This document shows positions 9,946 to 19,661 of a DNA stretch of 64,000 bases, in pieces (position 1 is the stretch's first letter; each line of letters begins with the position of its first letter). The translations under genes were made by a program, and so were the position numbers. Origin of the DNA: an archaeon (GTDB lineage Archaea; Thermoproteota; Nitrososphaeria; Nitrososphaerales; Nitrosopumilaceae); contig JAJRWR010000025.1 in the NCBI GenBank assembly GCA_024276695.1, positions 62,001-126,000 on the forward strand. The letters are read 5' to 3'. Under the pieces are notes generated by a model. It ran no database searches. It was not told the DNA's origin and worked only from the letters and a program-made list of their open reading frames with translations.

Positions 9946-10877
9946 TTTAGATCCAGATAGATGGGAGTTCCTTTCTGACTAGATAAAAGTGCTGCTTCAG
10001 CAATTTTTGTCACATTGACTGCTTCATATGATTTTACAACTTGTTCATTCTTTCCTTCAATAGATCCGAGAAAACTCTGAATTTCTAATAGTAATGGTTC
10101 TTGTTTTTCATTTTGGACCGTTTCTGATTCTTCATCTTTCTCTACAATAATTTCTTGACTGATAAAATCTGATGAAATAATTGCATCGGTACATACCGCA
10201 TTGAATTTTCTTACTTTTTTTGGTGTAATCCAGTTAGATGAAATAATTGCAACTTTATCATTTTTGTAACCCAACATGATGCTTGCAAAATCTTCATGTT
10301 CATGTTTAATTTTACCTGCTCTTGTAAATACTACTTGTGGCATATCATCAAACAACCAATTTGCAGTATCTATATCGTGAACTGATGTATCATAAATAAT
10401 TCCAACATCTTTGATGTGAAGAGGCATTCTATTTTCTCTATGAAATTCAAGCATAACTAAATCCCCATATTTTTTATTTTTGACCATTTGTTTCACTACG
10501 TCTACTGCAGGATTGAATCTTTCAATATAACCGCAAGTTAGAATTACTTTATTTTTTTCTGCTAGTTTTGCAAGTATTTCACCATCTTCTGATTGATATG
10601 TCATTGGTTTTTCTACAAAGACGTGTTTTTTTGCTTCTAACAATTTTTTTGCAATATCAGTATGAGTTGATGTGGGAGTTACTACAAATGCACCATCAAA
10701 TTCTTCTGCAGCTAGTAACTCATCTAGTGATTCATAATGATTGACTGAATATTTTTCTCCATATTCTTTACTTTTTTGAGAATTTGTATCACAAACAGCT
10801 ACTAGAACTTCTAGTTGTGATAAAATCCTTGTGTGATTTTTACCCCATCCACCTGTTCCAATTTGAACAATTTTCAT
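9942..10877 (-). CDS. Gfo/Idh/MocA oxidoreductase (WbpB-like)
   Basis: Rossmann start KIVQIGTGGWGKNHTRILSQL; HVFVEKPMTYQ motif. Confidence 0.9.
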   Translation of the reverse strand: MKIVQIGTGGWGKNHTRILSQLEVLVAVCDTNSQKSKEYGEKYSVNHYESLDELLAAEEFDGAFVVTPTSTHTDIAKKLLEAKKHVFVEKPMTYQSEDGEILAKLAEKNKVILTCGYIERFNPAVDVVKQMVKNKKYGDLVMLEFHRENRMPLHIKDVGIIYDTSVHDIDTANWLFDDMPQVVFTRAGKIKHEHEDFASIMLGYKNDKVAIISSNWITPKKVRKFNAVCTDAIISSDFISQEIIVEKDEESETVQNEKQEPLLLEIQSFLGSIEGKNEQVVKSYEAVNVTKIAEAALLSSQKGTPIYLDLK

Positions 10878-11794
10878 CTAATACACCTCAGTTAACCAAT
10901 GAGAATAATCCTTATTTTTGTTCATTACTATATCTGTATACTCTTGCATCATCTTTTTTGTAATGTCACCTGGTTTGCCATTTCCTATTTGTTTTGAATC
11001 CATCTTTATGATGGGTGTAATTTCAGCTGCAGTGCCTGTCAGAAAAATTTCTTCTGATATGATTAATTCACTTCTTGTAATGTCTCGTTCAATTACATCT
11101 ACATCCAAATCTTTTCCAATTTTGATTATTGCATCACGTGTAATCCCTTCTAATACAGATGATGCAAGTGATGGTGTAACTAATTGACCATTTCTAACTA
11201 TGAAAATATTTTCACCTGGTGCCTCACTCACATTTCCATTATGATCAAGTAAAATTGCTTCATCGAAACCATTTCGCTTTGCTTCCTGTGTGGCAATAAT
11301 GGAATTAAGATAATTTCCACCCATTTTGCTTGTGGGGGTGTTGACATATCTGAGAACTTTCTCCAAGATACAACTCCTGCAGTAATTCCATTTTTGTTAA
11401 ATAAATCTCCGAAAGGAAATGTAAATATTGCAACAGATGTTGGTGCTTTTTTAGTTACATGTAGATTAATTCCATAATCGCCTACAAAATAAAATGGTCT
11501 AATGTAACAAGATCTCTTTATTTTATTTTTTTTACATATGTTAATTATTGCATCAGTTATTTCTTGATCTGAGAAATTAAGTGAAATATTATAAAATTTC
11601 CCTGATCTTCTAAATCGTTTTACATGTTCATCTAATCTGAACACATTGAGATTTTTCCCATTCCAATATGCTCTAATTCCTTCAAAGATTGATGTCCCAT
11701 AATGAATTGCATGAGTCGTAATTGGAACTTGAGCTTTATCTGTGGTAACATACTTTCCATCAAACCATACATATTTTGAAAGTGGAAGTGTCAT
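10878..11794 (-). pseudogene. ilvE: Branched-chain amino acid aminotransferase, apparent single-base frameshift
   Basis: Two overlapping ORFs (11228..11794 and 10878..11366) form one class IV aminotransferase; frame changes at the A4/T4 run 11324-11327 (TPPQAK|MGGNYLNSIIATQEAK). Confidence 0.88.
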
Positions 11795-11828
11795 GGAAAA
11801 ATTTTATCCTATGTGTATTAATCTCTAT

Positions 11829-12431
11829 TTATTCTGAATATCCTTCTTTAGGAAATTTCATTCCTACAATTCTTGTGGTTTGATCTTCCTCATTTGCAAA
11901 TTTCTTAACGGTTTCCCATTCATCTTCAATGATTTTTACTATACATTCTGGAACGTCTTCTTTCCATAATGATTTTTCTCCAAGTGCTGCATCATACAGT
12001 TTTTCTTTAACTGATGTTGCAGAAAGTGATTTTCTTTCACCAATTTTTGGTTTTAGTCTATACATTTTCAACATGTATCCTTCAGCTTTATCTCCCGTAT
12101 ATGAAAAAAAGTCGCCTTTGACTCCATCAAGGATTTGTTTTCTTAGTTTCCATGACTTTCTTCTTACTAGTGGTGGCAAGTATTTTTTGAAAGGTGCTTG
12201 AAATGCATAATCATCAGTAATTTTGATTGAATCTCCAAAAATAACCTCTAGCATTTTTTTTCTAGTTTTAAAATTAAATGGGAAGCTTTTACTGTTAATT
12301 TCTCTATCTTCATCTTTGAAGACAACGGGCATTACTTTAACAATATCTGCTTGTTTTTTTAATTCTGTAATTATTTCAACATGTGCGTTTGTTACTGGAT
12401 TTAGGTGTGCAAGATAAAGCGCTGTAATCAA
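11829..12431 (-). CDS. Cytidylyltransferase-like nucleotidyltransferase
   Basis: ITALYLAHLNPVTNAHVEII (HxGH-like N-terminus) and LSATSVKEKL. Confidence 0.65.
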   Translation of the reverse strand: MITALYLAHLNPVTNAHVEIITELKKQADIVKVMPVVFKDEDREINSKSFPFNFKTRKKMLEVIFGDSIKITDDYAFQAPFKKYLPPLVRRKSWKLRKQILDGVKGDFFSYTGDKAEGYMLKMYRLKPKIGERKSLSATSVKEKLYDAALGEKSLWKEDVPECIVKIIEDEWETVKKFANEEDQTTRIVGMKFPKEGYSE

Positions 12432-12482
12432 TTACATCACGTAAATAATTCTCATATTTCAATGGTTGAATTTTAAAAAGTT

Positions 12483-13328
12483 CTATCCGTATGATTCGTA
12501 TTTAACTTCAAAGCTTCCATCTTCACGTTTATCATGTTCAGTGACAAAGCCTTTAGGATTCAAGAAGTCCATTACACCATCTATGGTTCCTTGCCATCCG
12601 CAAATATAGAATATTGTATTTTCTTTAGTAATTTTATCTCCAATTAATTCTTCTAATGGTGAAAGTCCGCTATCTCTTGGTCTTAGGAATGTTTCAACTC
12701 TTCCAACTTGTCCTGCCCATGATCTGTTAAACCATTCTTGTGGTCTACTGATTGAAGCTCTGTATTTGAAATTCCATTCATCTTTACCTCTTGCAATGCT
12801 CTCATTCTCAAGATTAGTAAGCAAATCCTTGTAACTTAATTCATCAACATAACTTGCTCCATGTAAAACTATTATTTCTCGTTTATCTCCTGTATCATGA
12901 AGATGTTGTGCAAAGCTTACAAATGGTGCTAAACCTGTTCCTCCACCAATACAAATAATCCGTCTGTTATCTTTTTCACCATTAGTAAATTCTTCATTAA
13001 TTAGTAATGCTCTACCTGTAGGTTTTAACCAAAGAATTTCATCCCCTTCTTTCACATTAAATATTTGAGTAGTTAATCTACCTGGAAGTGGTTTTCTTAC
13101 CCATCTAATTACTAGTTCAATATAATCTCTATTTTCTGGATGAGATGCAATTGAATAAGCTCGTCTTACAATTTTTCCATTTTCCAAAGGATTTGGTAAT
13201 CCTAATGTGATAAATTGACCTACTTTGTAATCTGGAACAGGACCGTCTTTTGGAACTAATCTAATAATTACAAGATCTTCTTTCAATAATTGTACATAAG
13301 TAACGGTTGCTTTGTTATCTACGACCAT
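12483..13328 (-). CDS. Ferredoxin/flavodoxin-NADP reductase, copy 1
   Basis: RRAYSIASHPENRDYIELVIRWVRKPLPGRLT and CIGGGTGLAPFVSFAQHL. Confidence 0.92.
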   Translation of the reverse strand: MVVDNKATVTYVQLLKEDLVIIRLVPKDGPVPDYKVGQFITLGLPNPLENGKIVRRAYSIASHPENRDYIELVIRWVRKPLPGRLTTQIFNVKEGDEILWLKPTGRALLINEEFTNGEKDNRRIICIGGGTGLAPFVSFAQHLHDTGDKREIIVLHGASYVDELSYKDLLTNLENESIARGKDEWNFKYRASISRPQEWFNRSWAGQVGRVETFLRPRDSGLSPLEELIGDKITKENTIFYICGWQGTIDGVMDFLNPKGFVTEHDKREDGSFEVKYESYG

Positions 13329-13454
13329 AACGATTCAATCAAGATTTGCGAGTTTAAATATATTGTGTTAATTTTATAACTCAATTATCTTTTCTGACCG
13401 CTAAACGTTAATAACCAATTTGAAAAATATATTTCAATCAGAATTCTGATTAAT

Positions 13455-13528
13455 GGGCCGGTCGTCTAGTCCGGTAGGATATGTGCATGGCATGCATGGG
13501 ATCGAGGGTTCAAATCCCTTCCGGTCCA
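13455..13528 (+). tRNA. tRNA-Ala (GGC)
   Basis: Acceptor GGGCCGG/CCGGTCC, anticodon loop ATGGCAT, T-loop TTCAAAT; no encoded CCA. Confidence 0.93.
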
Positions 13529-14062
13529 CTTTTTAATTGATAAAATCATTTTTTCGATTTCAGTATCTCTTTCTTTAAAACTCTCATTGATTTTATCTTC
13601 TGAAATTGTAATTTTTAAATCGATGATTGCCTGTAACGCACTTTTTCTTACTTCTATGTCATAATCTGATAATGCTTCTAGGAAAACATCTTGAGCTTCT
13701 TGAGCTTTTAGATATCCTAATGCTCCTAGTGCACATGACCTAACCATAGAACGTTCATCTTTTGCAAGTTTAATTATTTCAGGGATGGCTGAGGTTTCGT
13801 TTCTATTTGCTAGTACTAGTGACACAAAACCTCTGATGTTTTTACTTGCAGCATTCAAATTATTAATTAAATAATTTGAAATCTTTTTTTTATTTAATAA
13901 AAGTGAACTAAAAGCTTCTCCTCTTACTTGTATATCATCATCATCTAGTTTTGAAATTATTTTTTCTAAAATTTCTGGATTATCTATATTATCCAAAGTC
14001 TCCAAAATTTTGATTTTTTCATTACTATTTCCAAATTCTAAAACTTTTGAAATATTTTCCAA
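13466..14062 (-). CDS. HEAT-repeat protein whose frame ends inside antisense tRNA-Ala
   Basis: Helical repeats (DDIQVRGEAFSSLL, DYDIEVRKSALQAIIDLK); C-terminal WTGRDLNPRSHACHAHILPD is antisense tRNA. Confidence 0.7.
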   Translation of the reverse strand: MENISKVLEFGNSNEKIKILETLDNIDNPEILEKIISKLDDDDIQVRGEAFSSLLLNKKKISNYLINNLNAASKNIRGFVSLVLANRNETSAIPEIIKLAKDERSMVRSCALGALGYLKAQEAQDVFLEALSDYDIEVRKSALQAIIDLKITISEDKINESFKERDTEIEKMILSIKKWTGRDLNPRSHACHAHILPD

Positions 14063-14177
14063 GTTCTAACCAAATTCCTTCTTTCTGGTTAATAATGGTT
14101 CAAATTTTTCAAAGTTTTTTAATTTAATTAGAAAATGTCCTTTTAGCTTTAAATTATCCTTAAATACCAAATTTTAC

Positions 14178-14465
14178 ATGTCAAATGAAACCAGAGACAC
14201 CGTATTCATTGGTAAGAAACCATTGATGGCGTATGTAACATCAACGCTAATTCAATTGGCAAACTTACCAACCGTCAACATCAAAGCTAGAGGACTCAGC
14301 ATAGGACGTGCTGTAGACGTAGCTCAAATCATTGCAAGAAAGACTGAAAATGCAGGCTACACTATCGGAGAAATTAAAATTGGCTCAGAATCATTAGAGT
14401 CACAAGACGGTAGAACCAGAAATGTTTCAACAATAGAAATTGAAGTAAAGAGAAATACAAACTAG
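14178..14465 (+). CDS. albA: Alba DNA/RNA-binding protein
   Basis: VFIGKKPLMAYVTSTLIQLANLPTVNIKARGLSIGRAVDVAQII. Confidence 0.93.
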   Translation: MSNETRDTVFIGKKPLMAYVTSTLIQLANLPTVNIKARGLSIGRAVDVAQIIARKTENAGYTIGEIKIGSESLESQDGRTRNVSTIEIEVKRNTN

Positions 14466-14491
14466 TTGTACTTTACTTGAAATTTTTTATT

Positions 14492-15355
14492 TCATCTTTT
14501 TGATTTTTCATATTTTTTCTCCATTTTCCTAAACTTTGGAAGTTCAACCAAATCATTAAACTGATCAAAATTCACAACTTTTTGTTTATATTTTGATGTG
14601 TTTCCTGTTCTCTTTAATTCTTGTAGAATATTCATTGTTGCAAATGTATTTGCATACAAAACTGACAATGGATATAAAATAATATTAAATCCAATTTTGC
14701 TTAATGTTTCAGCTGTATTCAATGGTGTAGCTCCACCTTCAATCATATTTGCAACTAATGGCGCATTGATTTCTTTTCCAATCTCTTTCATTTCATCTAA
14801 TGATCTTGGGGCTTCAACAAAAACTGCATCAGCGCCTGTTTTTTTATTTTGTTTTCCACGTTCAATGGCCTCATCCAATCCTTTAGTTGCCCTTGCATCT
14901 GTTCTTGCAACAATTATGAAGTCTTTATTTTCCCTTGCATCGATTGCAGCTGATAATTTCTCTGTATATTCCTCTTGAGAAACTACATCTTTTCCTTGCA
15001 TGTGTCCACAACGTTTAGGCCATTTTTGATCTTCTAGGAAAATACCTGATGCTCCTGCTAATTCTAATTCCTTCACTAATTTCCATACACTTAGAGCATT
15101 TCCATATCCTGTATCTGAATCAACAATTACTGGAACTGATACTGCTCTACAAATCCTTCTAGCATTGTCTATAGTTTCTGTAGCTCCAATAAATCCATAG
15201 TCTGGCATTCCAAATAATGTGGCTGATGTCCCATAACCTGTTTGGAACATTGCATCAAAACCTACTTTTTGAGCAATTTTTGCACCTAGTGCATCATAAA
15301 CACCTGGAATTACAAATGGTTTTTTTGATTTTAACATACTTTTCAAATTTTTCAT
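14492..15355 (-). CDS. Isocitrate lyase/PEP mutase family protein
   Basis: PGVYDALGAKIAQKVGFDAMFQTGYGTSA, VDSDTGYGNALSVW, GIFLEDQKWPKRCGHMQGK. Confidence 0.9.
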   Translation of the reverse strand: MKNLKSMLKSKKPFVIPGVYDALGAKIAQKVGFDAMFQTGYGTSATLFGMPDYGFIGATETIDNARRICRAVSVPVIVDSDTGYGNALSVWKLVKELELAGASGIFLEDQKWPKRCGHMQGKDVVSQEEYTEKLSAAIDARENKDFIIVARTDARATKGLDEAIERGKQNKKTGADAVFVEAPRSLDEMKEIGKEINAPLVANMIEGGATPLNTAETLSKIGFNIILYPLSVLYANTFATMNILQELKRTGNTSKYKQKVVNFDQFNDLVELPKFRKMEKKYEKSKR

Positions 15356-15426
15356 AACTGTGTTCTTTTTCTGAATTATTTATGATTTTAATTGATACTG
15401 TATTCTATTATGAAACTATTTTTTGA

Positions 15427-15936
15427 TTATTCGATCTTAATTTCTTTGCCTTTCTTCTTTACGTCTTTTTCTTGAACTTTTTTTAGTTCTGATTCAAGAA
15501 ATTGTTTGTATTTCTTTGTCTCTTCATCAGTCATATTGGCGAAATTAGAACTAAGAATAGATCCCATTGCTGAAATCTTTTCTAATAGATCTATTACAAC
15601 AAATCTTCCTACATTACCTAATCTAAACAACACTTCTAGTTGCTTCTTAACAATGTCATTTACCTTATCAACATCATCTGCAGTATCCTTCCCTTTTTTT
15701 GTTAGTTGATATTTTCCATCTTTAGTTTCTTCAACGAGTCCTTCATCTAGTAATCTACCTAACAAGGGATAGATCAATCCTGGTGATGGTTTCCAAATAC
15801 CGTTACTTTGTTTAACAGCATAATCGATAATCTCTTTTCCAGTATGAGGGGTTTTTTTCAATAATTCTAAAATAAAATATCTTGAAAATCCTCTAGGAAC
15901 TGAGCTTCCTACTCTCTGAAACCATTCAGAAATCAT
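15427..15936 (-). CDS. PadR-family transcriptional regulator
   Basis: SRYFILELLKKTPHTGKEIIDY...GLIYPLLGRLLDEGLVEE; ATG at 15936 favoured (ORF extends to GTG 15951). Confidence 0.85.
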   Translation of the reverse strand: MISEWFQRVGSSVPRGFSRYFILELLKKTPHTGKEIIDYAVKQSNGIWKPSPGLIYPLLGRLLDEGLVEETKDGKYQLTKKGKDTADDVDKVNDIVKKQLEVLFRLGNVGRFVVIDLLEKISAMGSILSSNFANMTDEETKKYKQFLESELKKVQEKDVKKKGKEIKIE

Positions 15937-15970
15937 CACTAGTAATATCACTAGTGATATATTTTAACAT
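15936..15970 (-). promoter_or_regulatory. Candidate PadR operator and promoter
   Basis: Perfect 16-bp palindrome ATATCACTAGTGATAT (15945-15960), second TCACTAGT half (15936-15943), and AT-rich TTAAAATATA on the minus strand directly upstream. Confidence 0.6.
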
Positions 15971-16031
15971 TTTGGAACATGCCTAGCAATTACTACATAT
16001 TTATCCCGCCCAAAACAAGTTTGACTGAAAA

Positions 16032-17744
16032 ATGGTAGATTCTCTTGAATTTGATTTGATTATTTGTGGTTCTGGTCTTGCAGGTTTGAGGGCTGCCATT
16101 GCCGCTGCTAAAAAAGGACCTCATCTCAAAATTGGAATTGTTTCCAAAGTACAAGTAATGCGTTCTCACTCTGTTTCCGCAGAAGGTGGAACTGCTGCAG
16201 TTCTTTTTGAAGATGAAGGCGATACAATTGAATCCCATGTTTATGATACTGTTAAAGGAAGTGATTTCCTTGCAGACCAAGATGTTGCAGAAAGACTATG
16301 TGTTGAAATGCCACAGGAAATTCATCAATTAGATCATTGGGGTATGCCATGGTCTAGAAGAGATGATGGTAGAATTGATCAAAGAAATTTTGGTGGTTAC
16401 AGTTTTCCTCGAGCAACATATGCATCAGACAAAGTTGGTTTCTTTGAAATGCAAACTTTGTATGATACATGTCAAAAATTTGAAAATATTGAATACCTTA
16501 ACGAATGGTTTGTAACATCAATTATCCATGATGGAAAACGATTCATGGGTGTTACTGCAATTGAATTAGGTTCTGGAACATTTTATACAATTAAAGGAAA
16601 AGCACTTATCATTGCAACTGGCGGTGCTGGAAGATTATATAGTTTTTCAACTTATGCACTTTCTTCAACCCCTGATGGTTTGGATATGGGATTAAGAGCT
16701 GGTATGGCACTAAAAGATATGGAATTTGTACAATTCCATCCAACCGGAATATTACCATCTGGAATTTTAATTACAGAAGGTGCTCGTGGTGAGGGTGGTT
16801 ATCTTCTTAACAATAAGGGTGAGCGATTCATGAAAACATATGCAGCTGGTAAAATGGAATTAGCTCCTCGCGATATTGTTTCAAGATCAATCATGACAGA
16901 AATACAAGAGGGTCGTGGATTCAAACATGAAACTGGTGTTGATTGTATGAAACTTGATTTAAGGCATCTTGGAGATGAAAAAATTAAAGAGAAATTAGGT
17001 GGAATTAGAGAAATATCCATTAAATTTTCAGGACAAGATCCTGCTAAGGATCTACTTGACATTAGACCTGTATGTCATTACATGATGGGAGGACTTCATA
17101 CTGATATTGATGGTGCCACTGAAATTCAAGGAGTTTGGGCTGCAGGTGAGGCTGCATGTAACAGTGTGCATGGCTCTAATCGTTTAGGCGCAAATTCAAC
17201 CTCAGAATGTATTGTTTGGGGTAAAATTACAGGTGAATTAGCAATTGACTATATTCAAAAAAATGAATCCACAAATCCTTGGCCTCATCATTTAGTGGCA
17301 GCTGAAGAGAAGAGAATCTATGATGGAATCTTTAGAGGAAATGGTGATATTAATCCATATGAAATTAGACAACAACTTACTGATACAATGAATGAAAAAG
17401 CATATGTCTACAAAAATGAAACAAATCTTGTTGAGGGACTAAAGAAAATCCGTGAATTAAAACAACAAACTTGGAAACATGTAGATGATAAAGCAAAAGA
17501 GTATAACACTAATTTCTCAAATGTAATGGAACTTGACTCTATGTTCAGAGTAGCAGAGATTGTATTACTTGGAGCAATTAATAGAAAAGAATCGCGTGGT
17601 GCACATTCAAGAACTGATTATCCTAAACGTGATGATACCAACTTTCTACATCACACTCTTGCGTACTATGATCCAAATGGACCAATCATGAAAACACATC
17701 CAGTTACAATTACTAAATATCAGCCAGTGGAGAGGAAATACTAG
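16032..17744 (+). CDS. sdhA: Succinate dehydrogenase flavoprotein subunit
   Basis: ICGSGLAGLRAAIAAA, SHSVSAEGGTAAV, EFVQFHPTGI, SRGAHSRTDYPKRDD. Confidence 0.96.
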   Translation: MVDSLEFDLIICGSGLAGLRAAIAAAKKGPHLKIGIVSKVQVMRSHSVSAEGGTAAVLFEDEGDTIESHVYDTVKGSDFLADQDVAERLCVEMPQEIHQLDHWGMPWSRRDDGRIDQRNFGGYSFPRATYASDKVGFFEMQTLYDTCQKFENIEYLNEWFVTSIIHDGKRFMGVTAIELGSGTFYTIKGKALIIATGGAGRLYSFSTYALSSTPDGLDMGLRAGMALKDMEFVQFHPTGILPSGILITEGARGEGGYLLNNKGERFMKTYAAGKMELAPRDIVSRSIMTEIQEGRGFKHETGVDCMKLDLRHLGDEKIKEKLGGIREISIKFSGQDPAKDLLDIRPVCHYMMGGLHTDIDGATEIQGVWAAGEAACNSVHGSNRLGANSTSECIVWGKITGELAIDYIQKNESTNPWPHHLVAAEEKRIYDGIFRGNGDINPYEIRQQLTDTMNEKAYVYKNETNLVEGLKKIRELKQQTWKHVDDKAKEYNTNFSNVMELDSMFRVAEIVLLGAINRKESRGAHSRTDYPKRDDTNFLHHTLAYYDPNGPIMKTHPVTITKYQPVERKY

Positions 17745-18176
17745 ATGCCACAAGACGAACACAGAGAAGGTATCAAAGGAATGGCCAACCCTAGCAGATA
17801 TGGAATTGAACGTGTTGCATATTGGTTAATGCGATTAAGTGGATTAGGACTATTGGCATATTTTGTAGCTCATATTTATGAAACAAGTAATATTCTAAGA
17901 GGGCAAGTTGGTTGGGATGAATTTCTCGAATTAACACAAACTACAGAAGGACACATATTTTTAGGAATTGTAATCGCGATGTGTGTATTTCATACTGTAA
18001 ATGGAATTAGAGTGATGTTGGGACATGGAGGGGTAGGTATAGGAAAACCTGCAAGACCTGATTATCCATATGAACCAGCATCACAAAATTACAGACACAA
18101 AATAGGAATCTACTCTGCAATTCTTTTAGCAGCAATTGCAATGATGTATGGTTTAGCGGTAATGTTTGGTGAATAA
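17745..18176 (+). CDS. sdhC: Succinate dehydrogenase membrane subunit (SdhC-like)
   Basis: ERVAYWLMRLSGLGLLAYFVAHIYETSNI; TM segments; between sdhA and sdhB. Confidence 0.8.
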   Translation: MPQDEHREGIKGMANPSRYGIERVAYWLMRLSGLGLLAYFVAHIYETSNILRGQVGWDEFLELTQTTEGHIFLGIVIAMCVFHTVNGIRVMLGHGGVGIGKPARPDYPYEPASQNYRHKIGIYSAILLAAIAMMYGLAVMFGE

Positions 18177-18177
18177 T

Positions 18178-18522
18178 ATGAAAGAAAGCACAATAATGAA
18201 AATTCACTATGGGACGGCTTTGGCAGCTGTAGCATTAGTTGCAGTTCACATTTTGATGCGTCTTATGGGGGGATTTGCAGAATCTTTAGAATATGAAAAT
18301 GTACTTGCTAACTACAAATTCGTTCCATATGCTGCAATGTTAGAATTAATTCTAATTTTACTATCTGTTCATGGATTTAATGGACTTCGAGTGATCTTAC
18401 TTGAATTAAAACAAGGAAGAATTTATGAAAAATCTGTTTCTTATGGTTGCCTTGCAGCAATGATTGGATTAATAGCCTATGGCTCAAGAACAATTATTAT
18501 GATTAACATGGGGTTGGTATAG
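18178..18522 (+). CDS. sdhD: Succinate dehydrogenase membrane subunit (SdhD-like)
   Basis: Three hydrophobic segments and HGFNGLRVILLE; in the sdh operon. Confidence 0.75.
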   Translation: MKESTIMKIHYGTALAAVALVAVHILMRLMGGFAESLEYENVLANYKFVPYAAMLELILILLSVHGFNGLRVILLELKQGRIYEKSVSYGCLAAMIGLIAYGSRTIIMINMGLV

Positions 18523-18524
18523 AA

Positions 18525-19292
18525 ATGGCTCAAATATCTAGTATTGCAAACGAACAAACATCAACACCACTATCTTCCTCAAAATCTATTACACTTAGAA
18601 TTTCCAGATTTAATCCAGAACATGATGGGTCTAGTAGATTTATGGAATTTTCAGTCCCAGTTGAAAAATGGACTACTGTTCTTGAAGCTATTCTCGAGGT
18701 CAAAAAACACTTTGATCATTCTGTTGCAGTAAGATATTCTTGCAGACAAGCTACGTGTGGTTCATGTGGAATGATCATCAATGGAAAACCTAGGTTAGCA
18801 TGTTTTACAAAAATTAGTGAATTAAACTCTGATGTTATAACAGTTGAACCAATGAACAATTTCCCAATTATTCGTGATTTAGCCGTAAAGTTCGAAAAAT
18901 TATTTGACACTCATCAAAAAATCAAGCCTTATCTTATTCGTGATGATACAGAATTAGTTTCTGATGAAAAAGAATTCTTACAATCTCCAGAAGAAGTAGA
19001 ACAATACATACAATTTGCAAATTGCATCAAATGTGGTTTGTGTAATTCTGCATGTCCTACAATGGCTACTGATTCCTCTTTTATTGGGCCTCAAGCATTA
19101 GCTCAAGCATATCGATATGTTGCTGATAGTAGAGATAAAGGAAAAGATTCTAGATTAAAAATAATTGATGATTCTCATGGAATCTGGAGATGTCATTTTG
19201 CTGGCTCTTGTAGTCAAGTATGCCCAAAAGGCGTTGATCCTGCAATGGGAATTCAACTACTTCGAGGTTATTTACTAGGTTTTAGAAGTTAA
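18525..19292 (+). CDS. sdhB: Succinate dehydrogenase iron-sulfur subunit
   Basis: SCRQATCGSCGMIINGKPRLAC, CIKCGLCNSACPT, CSQVCPKGVDP. Confidence 0.96.
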   Translation: MAQISSIANEQTSTPLSSSKSITLRISRFNPEHDGSSRFMEFSVPVEKWTTVLEAILEVKKHFDHSVAVRYSCRQATCGSCGMIINGKPRLACFTKISELNSDVITVEPMNNFPIIRDLAVKFEKLFDTHQKIKPYLIRDDTELVSDEKEFLQSPEEVEQYIQFANCIKCGLCNSACPTMATDSSFIGPQALAQAYRYVADSRDKGKDSRLKIIDDSHGIWRCHFAGSCSQVCPKGVDPAMGIQLLRGYLLGFRS

Positions 19293-19645
19293 CCTAGTTT
19301 TTTTGGATTTGGACTATTGTTTACTTGGTTATTGATTTGTTCAGCCATAAAATGATTTGAGACATTTACTTTAACATCTTTCACTCCATCTACTTTCAAT
19401 AGATTATCGTGAACGTCTTGACAAATCTTAAAACCAAATACTGCTGGACAGAATGGACTAGTAAGATGTAAATCAACTTTGACATTGCTGTCATTGATAT
19501 CAACTTCATCAATTAATTCTAATTCTACAATTGATGTGTTAATTTCTGGATCTACAATCTTTGATAGCTCATCAAATATTTTTACCCGCATCAGTTTGAT
19601 ATCTTGGCTCATGTCGTGAAAACCATCGTTGCTATATATAACCAT
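19289..19645 (-). CDS. MIP18/DUF59 metal-sulfur cluster assembly protein
   Basis: IFDELSKIVDPEINTSIVELELIDEV...HLTSPFCPAVFGFK. Confidence 0.8.
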   Translation of the reverse strand: MVIYSNDGFHDMSQDIKLMRVKIFDELSKIVDPEINTSIVELELIDEVDINDSNVKVDLHLTSPFCPAVFGFKICQDVHDNLLKVDGVKDVKVNVSNHFMAEQINNQVNNSPNPKKLG

Positions 19646-19661
19646 TATAGAACCTTAGGTA

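Noticed and set aside
10918-11187. Plus-strand ORF across ilvE
   Set aside because: Antisense of a well-supported aminotransferase frame.
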